DNA from: Caldilinea sp. CFX5
Lineage (GTDB): Bacteria; Chloroflexota; Anaerolineae; Caldilineales; Caldilineaceae
Length of the DNA stretch: 37,222 bases
Direction of reading: 5' to 3'
Assembly (NCBI GenBank): GCA_021405325.1
Contig: QWII01000100.1
Coordinates: 1-37,222, forward strand
Shown one piece after another: positions 15,644 through 23,604 of this stretch. The position numbers and the translations under genes were made by a program. How positions within the stretch are numbered: the stretch's first letter is position 1; each line of letters opens with the position of its first letter. The notes under the pieces were generated by a model. It made no database searches. It had not been told where the DNA came from and was given only the letters and a program-made list of their open reading frames with translations.

Positions 15644-16648
15644 ATGCACTATCGCACCCTCGGCAAAACAGGGTTACGCGTCAGTGAACTGGCGATGGGC
15701 GGCTTGTTTGTCGCCTCGCGCTTTTCGACCGGCAAAGAGGATGCGCGCCGCGCCGTGCAACGGGCCTTTGAACTGGGCGTCAATTTGGTGGACACCGCGC
15801 CCACCTATCTCGACAGCGAGACAGTCTTGGGCTATGCCCTCGCCGGCACAACACAGCCCTATTTTCTCTCGACCAAACTGAGCGGCAAGTATGAGAACTT
15901 TAATGCGCAGGATAAAACCATGCTCCGCCGCATCTTTGACGAGAGCTTGCAGACGCTCGGACGCGACTCCGTGGACATCCTCATGATCCACGAACCGGAC
16001 CGCCCTGGTCAATATGACTGGTTTAGCGACCACGAACGCTTTCATGGCCCGGTCTGTGAATTGCTGGCTGAACTCAAAGCGGAAGGATTGGTGCGCTTTA
16101 CCGGCCTGGGCGGCACTACCGCTTATGAACTGCCCCATATCATCAACACCGGTATGTACGACGTGGTGCTGACGGCGTTCAACTACAGCCTGCTCTGGCA
16201 GGAAGCGCTGATCGAGGTGATCCCGGCGGCGAAAAAGCAGGGGATGGGCATCATTGTCGGTTCGCCGTTGCAACAAGGCGCGCTGGCGCGCCGCTTTGAT
16301 GAAGAAGTGAACCACGGCGCGCGTTGGCTGTCTAAACCCCGCCGGGAACAGTACAAACGGCTCTATGCCCTGCTCGATGAGATCGACATCCCGCTGGCCG
16401 AATTGGGTTTGCGTTTTGTCATCTCCAACCCGGATATTTCCACGGTGCTGATGGGCGCACGGTCGGTCGAAGAGGTGGAAGCCAATGTCGCCGCTGTAGA
16501 AAAAGGCCCCTTGCCCGCCGATCTGTTGGGGCGCATCCAGGAAATCGCGGACATGGTGCCCTTCCGCCCCTTTGAAGAACCCTTTAGTCTGCCCTTTGGT
16601 CGCCCCAAGCGGGTGGGGCCAGGGTGGGCCAATGCCGGACGCGGCTAA
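15644..16648 (+). CDS. Aldo/keto reductase
   Basis: The product has 334 residues; CAGGAGG precedes the ATG by 8 bases. It begins with the standard MHYRTLGKTGLRVSELAMGG. The catalytic tetrad of the superfamily is in place: Asp50 and Tyr55 in VDTAPTY, Lys78 in STKLSG, and His116 in LMIHEPD. Phosphate-binding residues near the end include TVLMGARSVEEVEANVAA. The enzyme reduces or oxidises carbonyl/alcohol groups with NAD(P)H; many relatives beside sugar transporters are D-threo-aldose or L-galactose dehydrogenase-like. It lies in the same direction as the sugar transporter genes, so a role in sugar conversion is likely. Confidence 0.9.
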   Translation: MHYRTLGKTGLRVSELAMGGLFVASRFSTGKEDARRAVQRAFELGVNLVDTAPTYLDSETVLGYALAGTTQPYFLSTKLSGKYENFNAQDKTMLRRIFDESLQTLGRDSVDILMIHEPDRPGQYDWFSDHERFHGPVCELLAELKAEGLVRFTGLGGTTAYELPHIINTGMYDVVLTAFNYSLLWQEALIEVIPAAKKQGMGIIVGSPLQQGALARRFDEEVNHGARWLSKPRREQYKRLYALLDEIDIPLAELGLRFVISNPDISTVLMGARSVEEVEANVAAVEKGPLPADLLGRIQEIADMVPFRPFEEPFSLPFGRPKRVGPGWANAGRG

Positions 16649-16697
16649 AACATTTGATAACTGAACATTTGTGCAAATAGAGTAAATTCCAATGATT

Positions 16698-16768
16698 CCG
16701 TGTTCCTTCTATCTGTGTTTAGTCTTTTCGGGTCGCCCAATGACTAAACACAGATAGAAGGAACACGG
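16698..16768. repeat. 27-bp perfect inverted repeat
   Basis: The arms are 16698-16724 and 16742-16768 (ccgtgttccttctatctgtg... and its complement) with a 17-base loop. It lies between the aldo/keto reductase and the next dehydrogenase. No T-run follows; no 8-bp flank duplication is seen. Function unknown, possibly 3' mRNA protection. Confidence 0.7.
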
Positions 16769-16850
16769 CGGCGCCCCTTTGGTTTGCGGCGAAGCTTTGA
16801 TGGATCACTACATGAACCTTTATGGATCAAGAAAACCCGGGAGATGATTA

Positions 16851-17849
16851 ATGCAAGCACAAGCGTTGATTTGCACAGCACAGCAACAATTTTCACTGGA
16901 AACCTTCGCCGTACCCGATCCAGCCGGCAACCAAATCCTGGTGCGCACGCTCTACTCCGGTGTCAGCGTCGGCACCGAGTTTGCCGTGATTCGGGGCAAG
17001 CTGGACTGGGGGCCATTCCCCGTTTGCACCGGCTACCAGGCGACCGGCGTAGTGGAAGCGGTGGGGCCAGAAGTGACCCGCTTCAAAACCGGCGACAAAG
17101 TCTACTACCGTCGCAACTTTATGCCGATGACGTGGCAAGGACAGAAGATCAACACTTGCGCCGGCACCCATTGTTCGGTTGCCATCATTGGGGAAAACGC
17201 CGAAGTGGAACCGTTACCGGCTGGGGTGGATGAGGCGGTTGGTTCCACCTTTGTCATGCCGTCGGTTGGTTACAATGCCGTCAACATGGCTGGTGTGCAG
17301 ATGGGTGATGTGGTGGCGGTGCATGGCATGGGGTTGATCGGTTTGGGGGCGCTGGTGGCAGCGCGGCTGCGTGGGGCCATCACCATTGCTATTGACTTAG
17401 ACGAGCGGCGGCTGGCCCTGGCCCGTGACATGGGCGCTGCCTATGCCATCAACGGCAAAACCGAAGATGTGAAGGCGGGTGTCGAGGCCATCAAACCGGG
17501 CGGCGCTGATGTAGTTTTTGAGGCGACCGGCATTCCCTCTTGTCTGGATCCGGCCTTTGCCATTGCCCGCTTGCATGGCAAATTTGTCTTTCTGGGCAAC
17601 TATGGCAACGCGCCCATTTCCTTTCACTTTCTTGTTCCCCACGTCAAACAACTGACCGCCTTCTTCCCTTGTAATGACGGGCTGAAACCCTGTCGCGACG
17701 CGGTGTTGCGTAACATCGGCAGCGGGGCCATTCCGTGGCAGAAGACGATCACCCATACCGTTGCCGCCAGTGAAGCGCCGGCGCTCTATGAGGCCATTAA
17801 CCGCAACGCCATCCCCGAAATGATGGGTGCAGTGATTCGGTGGAGGTGA
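16851..17849 (+). CDS. MDR-family dehydrogenase lacking catalytic zinc ligands
   Basis: The product has 332 residues with GGGAG about 10 bases before the ATG. It is a medium-chain dehydrogenase: an N-terminal GroES-like domain and a Rossmann domain with VHGMGLIGLGAL (about 158-169) and an acidic residue ending strand two (AIDLDERRLAL). The usual catalytic Cys is Ser39 in YSGVSVGTE and the GHE motif is replaced by GYQ, so active-site zinc is probably absent. The SGxSxGTE form is seen in a subgroup that includes BchC-like proteins. As no photosynthesis genes are present and the neighbours are sugar genes, oxidation of a sugar or cyclitol is more likely. The last gene of the rightward cluster. 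Confidence 0.82.
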   Translation: MQAQALICTAQQQFSLETFAVPDPAGNQILVRTLYSGVSVGTEFAVIRGKLDWGPFPVCTGYQATGVVEAVGPEVTRFKTGDKVYYRRNFMPMTWQGQKINTCAGTHCSVAIIGENAEVEPLPAGVDEAVGSTFVMPSVGYNAVNMAGVQMGDVVAVHGMGLIGLGALVAARLRGAITIAIDLDERRLALARDMGAAYAINGKTEDVKAGVEAIKPGGADVVFEATGIPSCLDPAFAIARLHGKFVFLGNYGNAPISFHFLVPHVKQLTAFFPCNDGLKPCRDAVLRNIGSGAIPWQKTITHTVAASEAPALYEAINRNAIPEMMGAVIRWR

Positions 17850-17852
17850 ACA

Positions 17853-17889
17853 AAGAAGTCCGCCTTTTGCCAAAAGGCGGACTTCTTTC
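17853..17889. terminator. Bidirectional intrinsic terminator
   Basis: A 17-bp perfect stem, aaagaagtccgcctttt (17853-17869) and its complement (17873-17889), with a 3-base loop; the stem ends in A-rich on one side and T-rich on the other, so it can act in both directions. It lies between the convergent dehydrogenase (ends 17849) and secreted protein (ends 17924). Confidence 0.75.
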
Positions 17890-17923
17890 GCACGATAGCC
17901 AGTACGATCACGCAATGCCAACC

Positions 17924-18991
17924 TCACCGGCGTTCAATGTAAGGCAGATAGAGCTTCGTCGGCGCTGACGTTGTAAAGGCGGCGTAGGCGGCGGTGCAGA
18001 GGGCGGCGTCCAGCTCATCACCGGCGGCCAGACCCAACAGCGCCGCGGGTGTCACCACCTTCGGCCCAGCCTGCACGAGATCGGCGGCACTGGCGCCGAG
18101 CGTGGTCAGGGTGGGAGAACCCGTCGCCAGCGAAAAGAGCAATTGGTCGCCGCTGTCAAAGCGGCCATTGCCATTTTCATTGAGACACAACCCATCAATG
18201 CGATCCCCGCTGCCCAAGCCCAGTTCACTGGCGGTGGCCCAGAGCAGCAACCCATAGTCCGGGCTGGCGCTCAGGATATCCGCGGCGCCGGCGCCGATGA
18301 GCGCCAGACTGGGCGAAGCCGCCGCCAACGTCAGATAGATCGGCGCTTCCGGCAACCCATCACAGTTCAGATCGACAACCGTACAGGGGTCACGGGCGAG
18401 GGCATCGAGATTGTCGCCGGTTGCCGCTTCGCTCAGGCCCAGGGCAAAGCCGCTGTTACCCGCACACGCGGCGCCGTCGCCATCCAGATCCTGGTTGTTG
18501 CTCCCATCCAACTGCGCCGCAAAGACATCGGCCTGGGCCTGGGCGGGGGCGCAAGTCGCTTCGGCGCGCACGGCGCTACCGCTCACCCCCTGACTGCCGC
18601 CGCTGACCGAGAAGTTGGCATTGGGCAGACCATCGGGGGCAAAGTCATTGCCATAGGATAGGGCGGTGATGTCATCCACGGCGCCGGTGGTTGTATCCTC
18701 ACAGAGCAACCCCAGGTTGGCGCAAGGGATGAGCAGCACGCTGCCGGCGCCCAGAATATCGGCAGGATGCAACCCTACGGTCGTGGCTGGGTTGCCCTGC
18801 GCCACCGAATAGCTGTACCCCTGAACATCCGCTGGCGGCGTATAGGCAATTGGCGTTCCCAGCGACCCGCGCACCACCAAAAGCGCAAGTAACAGCGCAC
18901 CACTTGCCCCGGCAGGGCGCAACAACTGCCATAGAGTGGACAGATCCGCACGCCATGTTCTTGGGTCGCCCCGGATTAGTTGGAAACCCAT
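17924..18991 (-). CDS. Secreted protein with LGL..GD.LDAL-type repeats and a YLPYIERR tail
   Basis: The product has 355 residues from the ATG at 18991, chosen for the AAGGAGGG site just before it. A hydrophobic segment (about 32-45, GALLLALLVVRG) acts as signal peptide or anchor. The rest is built from a repeated pattern: a block with G-x-GAADIL or ASAADLV, then an LGL-x-x-GD(R/E)(I/L)D-x-L block; three versions end near TGAVDDITAL, GSGDRIDGL and AAGDELDAAL. Asp-rich loops (DLDGDGAACAG, ENGNGRFDSGD) may bind calcium. The C-terminus, KLYLPYIERR, resembles the tail of the repeat protein at 3607. The gene follows the upstream secreted protein after 11 bp, so both form an operon. No enzymatic motif was recognised. 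Confidence 0.75.
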   Translation of the reverse strand: MGFQLIRGDPRTWRADLSTLWQLLRPAGASGALLLALLVVRGSLGTPIAYTPPADVQGYSYSVAQGNPATTVGLHPADILGAGSVLLIPCANLGLLCEDTTTGAVDDITALSYGNDFAPDGLPNANFSVSGGSQGVSGSAVRAEATCAPAQAQADVFAAQLDGSNNQDLDGDGAACAGNSGFALGLSEAATGDNLDALARDPCTVVDLNCDGLPEAPIYLTLAAASPSLALIGAGAADILSASPDYGLLLWATASELGLGSGDRIDGLCLNENGNGRFDSGDQLLFSLATGSPTLTTLGASAADLVQAGPKVVTPAALLGLAAGDELDAALCTAAYAAFTTSAPTKLYLPYIERR

Positions 18992-19002
18992 AGCCACCCT
19001 CC

Positions 19003-20331
19003 TTACTGTGTCACTGGCGGCCACTGCGGCATAAAGACCCGCACAGGCGTCACGGCTTCGACATCCAGGCTTTCCCCTTCGCCGACGCCAATGTCGGTAC
19101 AGTCATTGCCCCGCCAGCCCCACCACCAATAGCCCCAGCCGCACCAGTAGGGATACCAATAGACCAGGTTGGCATTGACGGCCGCGGCGTTCACATTCGT
19201 ACCCGCACTCAACCACCGTTCTCCGTGCCAGCGCACGAGGTGATGGTGCATGTCGATGTTGACATTCTGCGGCATAAGGAGGGGCAGGTCATACCAATGG
19301 CCGGGAATCCAGGGGTAGCGCACCGCCACGGGTTGGACAATGTTGCCGCCCAACGGGTTGGGATCAGACGGGGCTTTGTTGCTGACCAGAACAAAATCGA
19401 TACTGAGCGCACTGGCGTCTCCGGTCAGGAAGTGCGGTTCGCTGAGAATCGGGACGAGCGCCGGCGGCTGTTCCCCCGCGGCGGGGTCGGTTGTGTGCGG
19501 CTCCAGTTCCATTTTGAGACCATTATCGAGCGCGCTCATCGTCGCCTCGCGTTGGGCCGGATCGGCGATGCCGGTGGCCAGCTCTTGTTTTAACGAATCG
19601 ACCAACAACTGGCGCAGATCCAGGCTGGTTGGGCCTGTGCTTGGCTGGACGCGCAGGATACGACGGTAGGGGTAGCCCAGGCGCCAGGGCAATTGCCACC
19701 ACCACCAGCGCCACCACGGTTGCAGATTGATGTCCTTCTTGAGAACTTCGGAACTGCGCACATATTCGGCGGTGACATCGAGCGGGGCAAAGCGGGTAAG
19801 GTTGCTGCCGGCGGTCGGCTGCTGCAGCCCGATGCCGATCACCACAAAGCCCTCCACGGTGACGCCGAGGCCGTAAGTGCCCAGGAAGGTGGCGGCGGGA
19901 TTGCCGGTGAGCAACTTGGCAACATCGTCACAATCGATGCGGAAGGCATAATCCGGCGCCAGCGTCACTGCTCGCCATTTGCCGGGCGCGACGCCTTGTT
20001 CAATCGCCTCAAACTTTTCCAAGGGTGCAATCACGGCTTTCTTATAGAGCCGCACTGGAAAACCGTTGGGGTTATGCACCAACACATCGGTATGCTGCTG
20101 CACCATCGGCGCGGCCAGGCCATAGAAAAACTGGCCGGGCTTGAGCGCCTCGGTGCAGACAAACTTGGCGGAATACATCATCACCAGACTGTCCGGCGCC
20201 GCAACGGCGGCGGCGTCAGCCGTACCATCCGTTTGCGCCAGCGCTGGTGTGATCCAACTACCTAAGAGCAGTGCAATGATCAAAAGCAACTGCAACACAA
20301 TGCGACAGGGGCTGCGATCACGAGCGTTCAT
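19003..20331 (-). CDS. Secreted protein of unknown function with Trp-rich segments
   Basis: The product has 442 residues from the ATG at 20331, chosen because GGAGGAAAG abuts it and a signal peptide follows (hydrophobic about 12-30, cleavage near ALAQ). The N-terminal part holds FVCTEALKPGQFFYG and DVLVHNPNGFPVRLYKKAVIAP, a pattern of a predicted beta-sandwich. Two clusters are very rich in aromatic residues: WWRWWWWQLPW in the middle and a second Tyr/Trp-rich run near residue 410 (YWYPYWCGWGYWW). There is no enzymatic motif. It is first in a two-gene operon with the repeat protein downstream; both are exported. A wall or sheath-related role is only a guess. Confidence 0.7.
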   Translation of the reverse strand: MNARDRSPCRIVLQLLLIIALLLGSWITPALAQTDGTADAAAVAAPDSLVMMYSAKFVCTEALKPGQFFYGLAAPMVQQHTDVLVHNPNGFPVRLYKKAVIAPLEKFEAIEQGVAPGKWRAVTLAPDYAFRIDCDDVAKLLTGNPAATFLGTYGLGVTVEGFVVIGIGLQQPTAGSNLTRFAPLDVTAEYVRSSEVLKKDINLQPWWRWWWWQLPWRLGYPYRRILRVQPSTGPTSLDLRQLLVDSLKQELATGIADPAQREATMSALDNGLKMELEPHTTDPAAGEQPPALVPILSEPHFLTGDASALSIDFVLVSNKAPSDPNPLGGNIVQPVAVRYPWIPGHWYDLPLLMPQNVNIDMHHHLVRWHGERWLSAGTNVNAAAVNANLVYWYPYWCGWGYWWWGWRGNDCTDIGVGEGESLDVEAVTPVRVFMPQWPPVTQ

Positions 20332-20779
20332 CTTTCCTCCTTGTGCCGTGCTACGTGCTACGTGTTCCGTGATACCTAAATTCACTCGACACCTCGTCCT
20401 CATCACGCATTACGCAACACGCATCACGCATCACATAACGTTCAACTGAGAACTGAACACGATCCATGAACAACAAAACGGAACGCAAGCGAACAACCGA
20501 GACAATAAGCGGAAAACAAAACGGTGAAACAACGAGGATTTGGCAGCAATGAGCGGTGCGTTGCAAAAAACTGGCTGAACGTGCCACCTCTAGCATAGCT
20601 CTGCGGCGCTCCCCTTGCTGTGCGCTAGAACACAGGCTGGATGTGTACTCCATGATAGCGCTGAGGGTCTATTTCAGTTATGCCAATCCTAGCTCACCAC
20701 CGTTTGTAAGTATCATGATGTTTTGTTATGATCGCGAGCCATACCTGGGTGAGAATCGATGAACAAACCGGAGGTAGCT
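20332..20779. other. Divergent intergenic region with short degenerate repeats
   Basis: 448 bp without a gene. At 20344-20366 the plus strand has gtgctacgtgctacgtg-like repeats and at 20400-20436 cgcattacg/cgcatcacg repeats (4-5 units). The right part contains a promoter candidate, listed separately. No small reading frame with a ribosome site was found. Confidence 0.4.
20704..20732 (+). promoter_or_regulatory. Sigma-70-type promoter candidate
   Basis: TTGTAA at 20704-20709 and TATGAT at 20727-20732 are separated by 17 bp, 48 bp before the start of the peptidase remnant. Four of six and five of six positions match the consensus. Confidence 0.45.
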
Positions 20780-21308
20780 ATGCTAAAGCCATTGCAACGT
20801 GACGAGAATGCGCCCTGGAAAGCCCGCTTTCGCTTACCAATTCTTTTACCCCAAGGCGATTCTCCTGCATGGCGCTTCTTACGGCGGCTATCTCACCCTT
20901 TGGGGGCTGGGCAAGCGTCCCGACCTATGGGCCGGCGGTCTGGCGTTGGTGCCTGGCGCCGATTGGTTGGCCGGCTATGAAGATTCGTCAGAAGCGTTGA
21001 AAGGCGCCGTGCGCGCCTGGTTTGGCGGCACGCCGGAGGAAAAACGGGAACAATATATTGCCAGTTCGGCAACGACCTATGTCGAACAGGTGCAAGCGCC
21101 GGTCTTGATCATCCAAGGGCGGCACGACACCCGCGTCCCACCCCGTGAGGTCGAGAACTACGAAGCCAAAATGCGGGCGCTGGGCAAACCGATCGAAGTG
21201 GTCTGGTATGACGCCGGTCATGGCAGCACTTCGACGGGGCAAACGATTGAATTTGTTGAATTGATGCTCACCCTTGCCCAGCGCATTCTAGCGCACTACC
21301 CCTGTTAA
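20780..21308 (+). pseudogene. Prolyl oligopeptidase family (S9) peptidase remnant with internal deletion and frameshift
   Basis: GGAGG precedes the ATG at 20780, whose frame encodes about 20 residues of a plausible N-terminus (MLKPLQRDENAPWKARFRLP). The catalytic C-terminal part is in another frame, from about 20840: KAILLHGASYGGYLTLWGLG with the nucleophile Ser (GxSxGG), PVLIIQGRHDTRVPPRE with the Asp, and VVWYDAGHGSTS with the His. S9 peptidases normally have 600-700 residues with a beta-propeller; here ~450 residues are missing and the two ends meet out of frame around 20830-20850. An ATG at 20799 in the second frame could give a 169-residue piece. The stop overlaps the P450 stop on the other strand (TTAA at 21305-21308). 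Confidence 0.75.
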
Positions 21309-22702
21309 TGTGGCGCTGCCCGCACCCACACCCCATCTTTCGGCGCCATCGCCATCGTCAACCGCGGTGTCACGGGACGGTCGGCGACGGGAGTGAAGCG
21401 GAAGCGTTGTAGCGCCATCGCCAACACCAGTTGACCTTCCATCAGCGCAAAGTCGCGACCCATACAGAGCCGTGGCCCCGCGCCAAAGGGCAACCAGGCG
21501 TAGGGATGTTGGGCGCCGCCTGCAACCGCCCCGTCGGTGGGGGCGAAGCGTTCGGGGCGAAAGTCGGCGGCGTCCGGCCAGAAGGCGGGGTGTTGCTGAA
21601 TGATGTAGATCGGCAGGACGACGGTGGCGCCGGCGGGGATCCGATAGCCGTCGATCACATCATCGGCAATGGCCGTGCGCGGCAACCACGCCACCGGCGG
21701 GTAGAGCCGCAACGCTTCTTGAAAGACCATGCGCGCATAGGGCAGTTGCGGCAGATCGGCAAAGGTGGGCGTCCGACCGGCCAGCACCTGGTCGCTTTCG
21801 CTTTGCAAGCGCGCCAACACGTCCGGGTGTTGCAGGAGGAGGTGCAACGTCCAGGTCAACCCCATTGCCGTCGTGTCATAGCCGGCCATAAAGATGGTGA
21901 TCGCTTCATCATGCACCTGTTGATCGGTCATGCGTTCACCGCTCTCGTCATCGACCGTATTCAACAACATCGCCAGCAAATTGTCCTCATAACGCCCCTC
22001 GGCCAGCGCCTGACGGCCACGAGCAATCACGTTGTATAGCACCGTATCAATGGCCCGGCACGCTTGGTGAAAGCGCTCACCGCTACGCAGGGGCAGCCAG
22101 CGCGGCAACGAGCGCGTCACCACGCCGGAGATCAGATAGCGCCCAATCACCGGCATGGCGTCCGCCACCTGGTCGATTTCGGCCTGGCTGAGGCCGCTGC
22201 CAAACATTGTCTTGCTGATCACCCTGAGCGTGATGGCGGAAAAGGCTTTCTCCAACTCGAAACTGGCCCCGTTATAGGCCGCCCAGTCGCGTAACCCCTC
22301 GTCAATGGCGGCGGTCATCAGGGTGGTCAACGCCGCCACCCGTTGGCGATGAAAGTGGGGTTGGAGCATCCGTCGTTGGCGCAACCAATAGTCACCTTCG
22401 CTGACAGCCAGCCCATTGCCGAGCAGATCGCGCACAATGTCCCACAGCTTGCCCCCCTTGCGGTAATTGCGCACATTGTCGCGGAAGACATGCTGCACAT
22501 GATCCGGGTGGTTCAGGATGATCGGTTGAAATGGCCCCAGCCGTAGCGCATAGATGTCGCCATAGTGGCGGCGGGCTGTGTGCAAAAAAGCAATCGGTTC
22601 ACGGAGCAAAGCCGGCAGCGAACCGACGAGTGGCCAGCCGGCAGTTACGGGCAGACGGGGCGCGCTTTGTGGTGTGATGGTGGATTGGCTTAGGTTTAGC
22701 AT
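21305..22702 (-). CDS. Cytochrome P450
   Basis: The product has 465 residues; AAGGAG precedes the ATG by about 8 bases. All core P450 motifs are visible: the I-helix AGYDTT (273-278), ExxR as EALR (329-332), PERF (384-387), and the haem loop FGAGPRLCMGRDFAL with the thiolate Cys413. A Pro-rich start (RLPVTAGWPLVGSLPALL) is like that of CYP4/CYP102-type bacterial P450s but the protein is soluble, with no clear membrane anchor. It inserts oxygen into a hydrophobic substrate, probably a fatty acid or similar, using an external reductase; no ferredoxin reductase is nearby. It is a single gene, convergent with the peptidase remnant. Confidence 0.96.
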   Translation of the reverse strand: MLNLSQSTITPQSAPRLPVTAGWPLVGSLPALLREPIAFLHTARRHYGDIYALRLGPFQPIILNHPDHVQHVFRDNVRNYRKGGKLWDIVRDLLGNGLAVSEGDYWLRQRRMLQPHFHRQRVAALTTLMTAAIDEGLRDWAAYNGASFELEKAFSAITLRVISKTMFGSGLSQAEIDQVADAMPVIGRYLISGVVTRSLPRWLPLRSGERFHQACRAIDTVLYNVIARGRQALAEGRYEDNLLAMLLNTVDDESGERMTDQQVHDEAITIFMAGYDTTAMGLTWTLHLLLQHPDVLARLQSESDQVLAGRTPTFADLPQLPYARMVFQEALRLYPPVAWLPRTAIADDVIDGYRIPAGATVVLPIYIIQQHPAFWPDAADFRPERFAPTDGAVAGGAQHPYAWLPFGAGPRLCMGRDFALMEGQLVLAMALQRFRFTPVADRPVTPRLTMAMAPKDGVWVRAAPH

Positions 22703-22965
22703 CGTGACTCTCCTTGCTGGGAACTGACACCGTTGGTTCGTTTGGTCTGGCTTGCTCCAGCATACCCAACGAACGTTAAAGCAACGTCAGTGCATGGCAC
22801 GATTGCGTGTCAAAATGCTTGAAAAGCGGCCGTTATCGTTAGCGCATCGTTAAAGCTCAGGGTCGAGAGTAAAATTACGCTGGTCACGGGGTATTTACTA
22901 AGTTGATCAACTATCTTCTGGGAAAATACACATGCCGGCTTGCGCATCACGGTCAATGAAATCAA

Positions 22966-23020
22966 CCACCAAGAGCCGAAGCTCACGAAGTTTTTCTTCG
23001 CGAACTTCGGCTCTTGGTGG
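22966..23020. repeat. 16-bp inverted repeat with nested hairpin
   Basis: Outer arms ccaccaagagccgaag (22966-22981) and its complement (23005-23020); inside is a second small hairpin, cgaag-ttttt-cttcg (22986-23000). No T-run follows. Confidence 0.65.
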
Positions 23021-23073
23021 TATAATAAGGCTGTAGCCGCTTGTCAACCGCGCATTTGAGGAGGAGCCGCATC

Positions 23074-23157
23074 GTTGTGTAGATTGTGTTGTGTAGATTG
23101 TGTTGTGTAGATTGTGTTGTGTAGATTGTGTTGTGTAGATTGTGTTGTGTAGATTGT
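23074..23157. repeat. Six perfect tandem copies of a 14-bp unit
   Basis: The unit gttgtgtagattgt is repeated six times without change (23074-23087 to 23144-23157), ending 55 bp before the start of the alkyltransferase-like gene. Perfect identity suggests a recent expansion and probably variable copy number between strains. Confidence 0.95.
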
Positions 23158-23212
23158 AACGTGGCTTGGTCTTCGTAACGGATGTTTCTAGTGCAAAAAA
23201 GAGAGAGTCCTT

Positions 23213-23596
23213 ATGCGTTACACAGCCCCGCCTAACCGGCAGGCGTATTATGAACAAGTGTGGCATCTCGTTCGCCAAGTTCCATCGGGAACGGTGGCTA
23301 CCTACGGACAGATCGCCCACCTGATTCCGCCGCCCGCAGAAGTTGATCCGCAAGAATACGCCGCCTTCAGCCCACGTTGGGTCGGTGATGCAATGGCAGC
23401 GTGTCCGGCGGATGTGCCGTGGCAACGGGTCATCAATGCCCAGGGGAAGATTAGCGAGAGAGCCGGCGCACAGCGGCAACGGCAACTCTTGGAGGCAGAA
23501 GGTATTGCCTTTGTCAATGACAAGGTTAACCTGAAGATCTACCAATGGCAAGGGCCAGGTCAGAGGGATGACCTGCGGCGAGCCACCTTATTCTAA
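23213..23596 (+). CDS. Alkyltransferase-like protein (ATL, MGMT family)
   Basis: The product has 127 residues; GAGAGAG lies upstream of the ATG. It matches the DNA-binding domain of O6-alkylguanine-DNA alkyltransferase: VPSGTVATYGQIAHLI with the base-flipping Tyr31, WVGDAMAACP and VPWQRVINAQGKIS. The alkyl-acceptor motif PCHR is PWQR here (Trp70 in place of Cys), the defining change of ATL proteins, which bind O6-alkylguanine but do not repair it and hand the lesion to nucleotide excision repair. The C-terminus is normal. The N-terminus is a bit longer than in E. coli YbaZ (129 residues overall is similar). It appears to be a single gene. Confidence 0.9.
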   Translation: MRYTAPPNRQAYYEQVWHLVRQVPSGTVATYGQIAHLIPPPAEVDPQEYAAFSPRWVGDAMAACPADVPWQRVINAQGKISERAGAQRQRQLLEAEGIAFVNDKVNLKIYQWQGPGQRDDLRRATLF

Positions 23597-23604
23597 GTGC
23601 TCAT

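Larger units (their letters stand above)
22703..23212. other. Divergent intergenic region with hairpin and tandem repeats
   Basis: 510 bp without a gene. The stretch 22735-22786 has gttggttcg ... cgaac repeats related to the simple-sequence hairpin at 10908. A 16-bp hairpin (22966-23020) and a six-copy tandem repeat (23074-23157) are listed separately. A TATAAT at 23021-23026 has no matching -35. Confidence 0.4.

Noticed and set aside
16851..17849. BchC (bacteriochlorophyllide dehydrogenase)
   Set aside because: The SGVSVGTE motif is similar, but no bacteriochlorophyll genes are nearby and the neighbours are sugar genes.
23021..23026. TATAAT promoter before the alkyltransferase-like gene
   Set aside because: No acceptable -35 at 16-18 bp; the hairpin arm occupies that place.
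23074..23157. Second CRISPR array
   Set aside because: The units are contiguous 14-mers without spacers.
22907..23551. 214-codon frame on the minus strand
   Set aside because: It is antisense to the alkyltransferase-like gene and contains the translated 14-bp tandem repeat.
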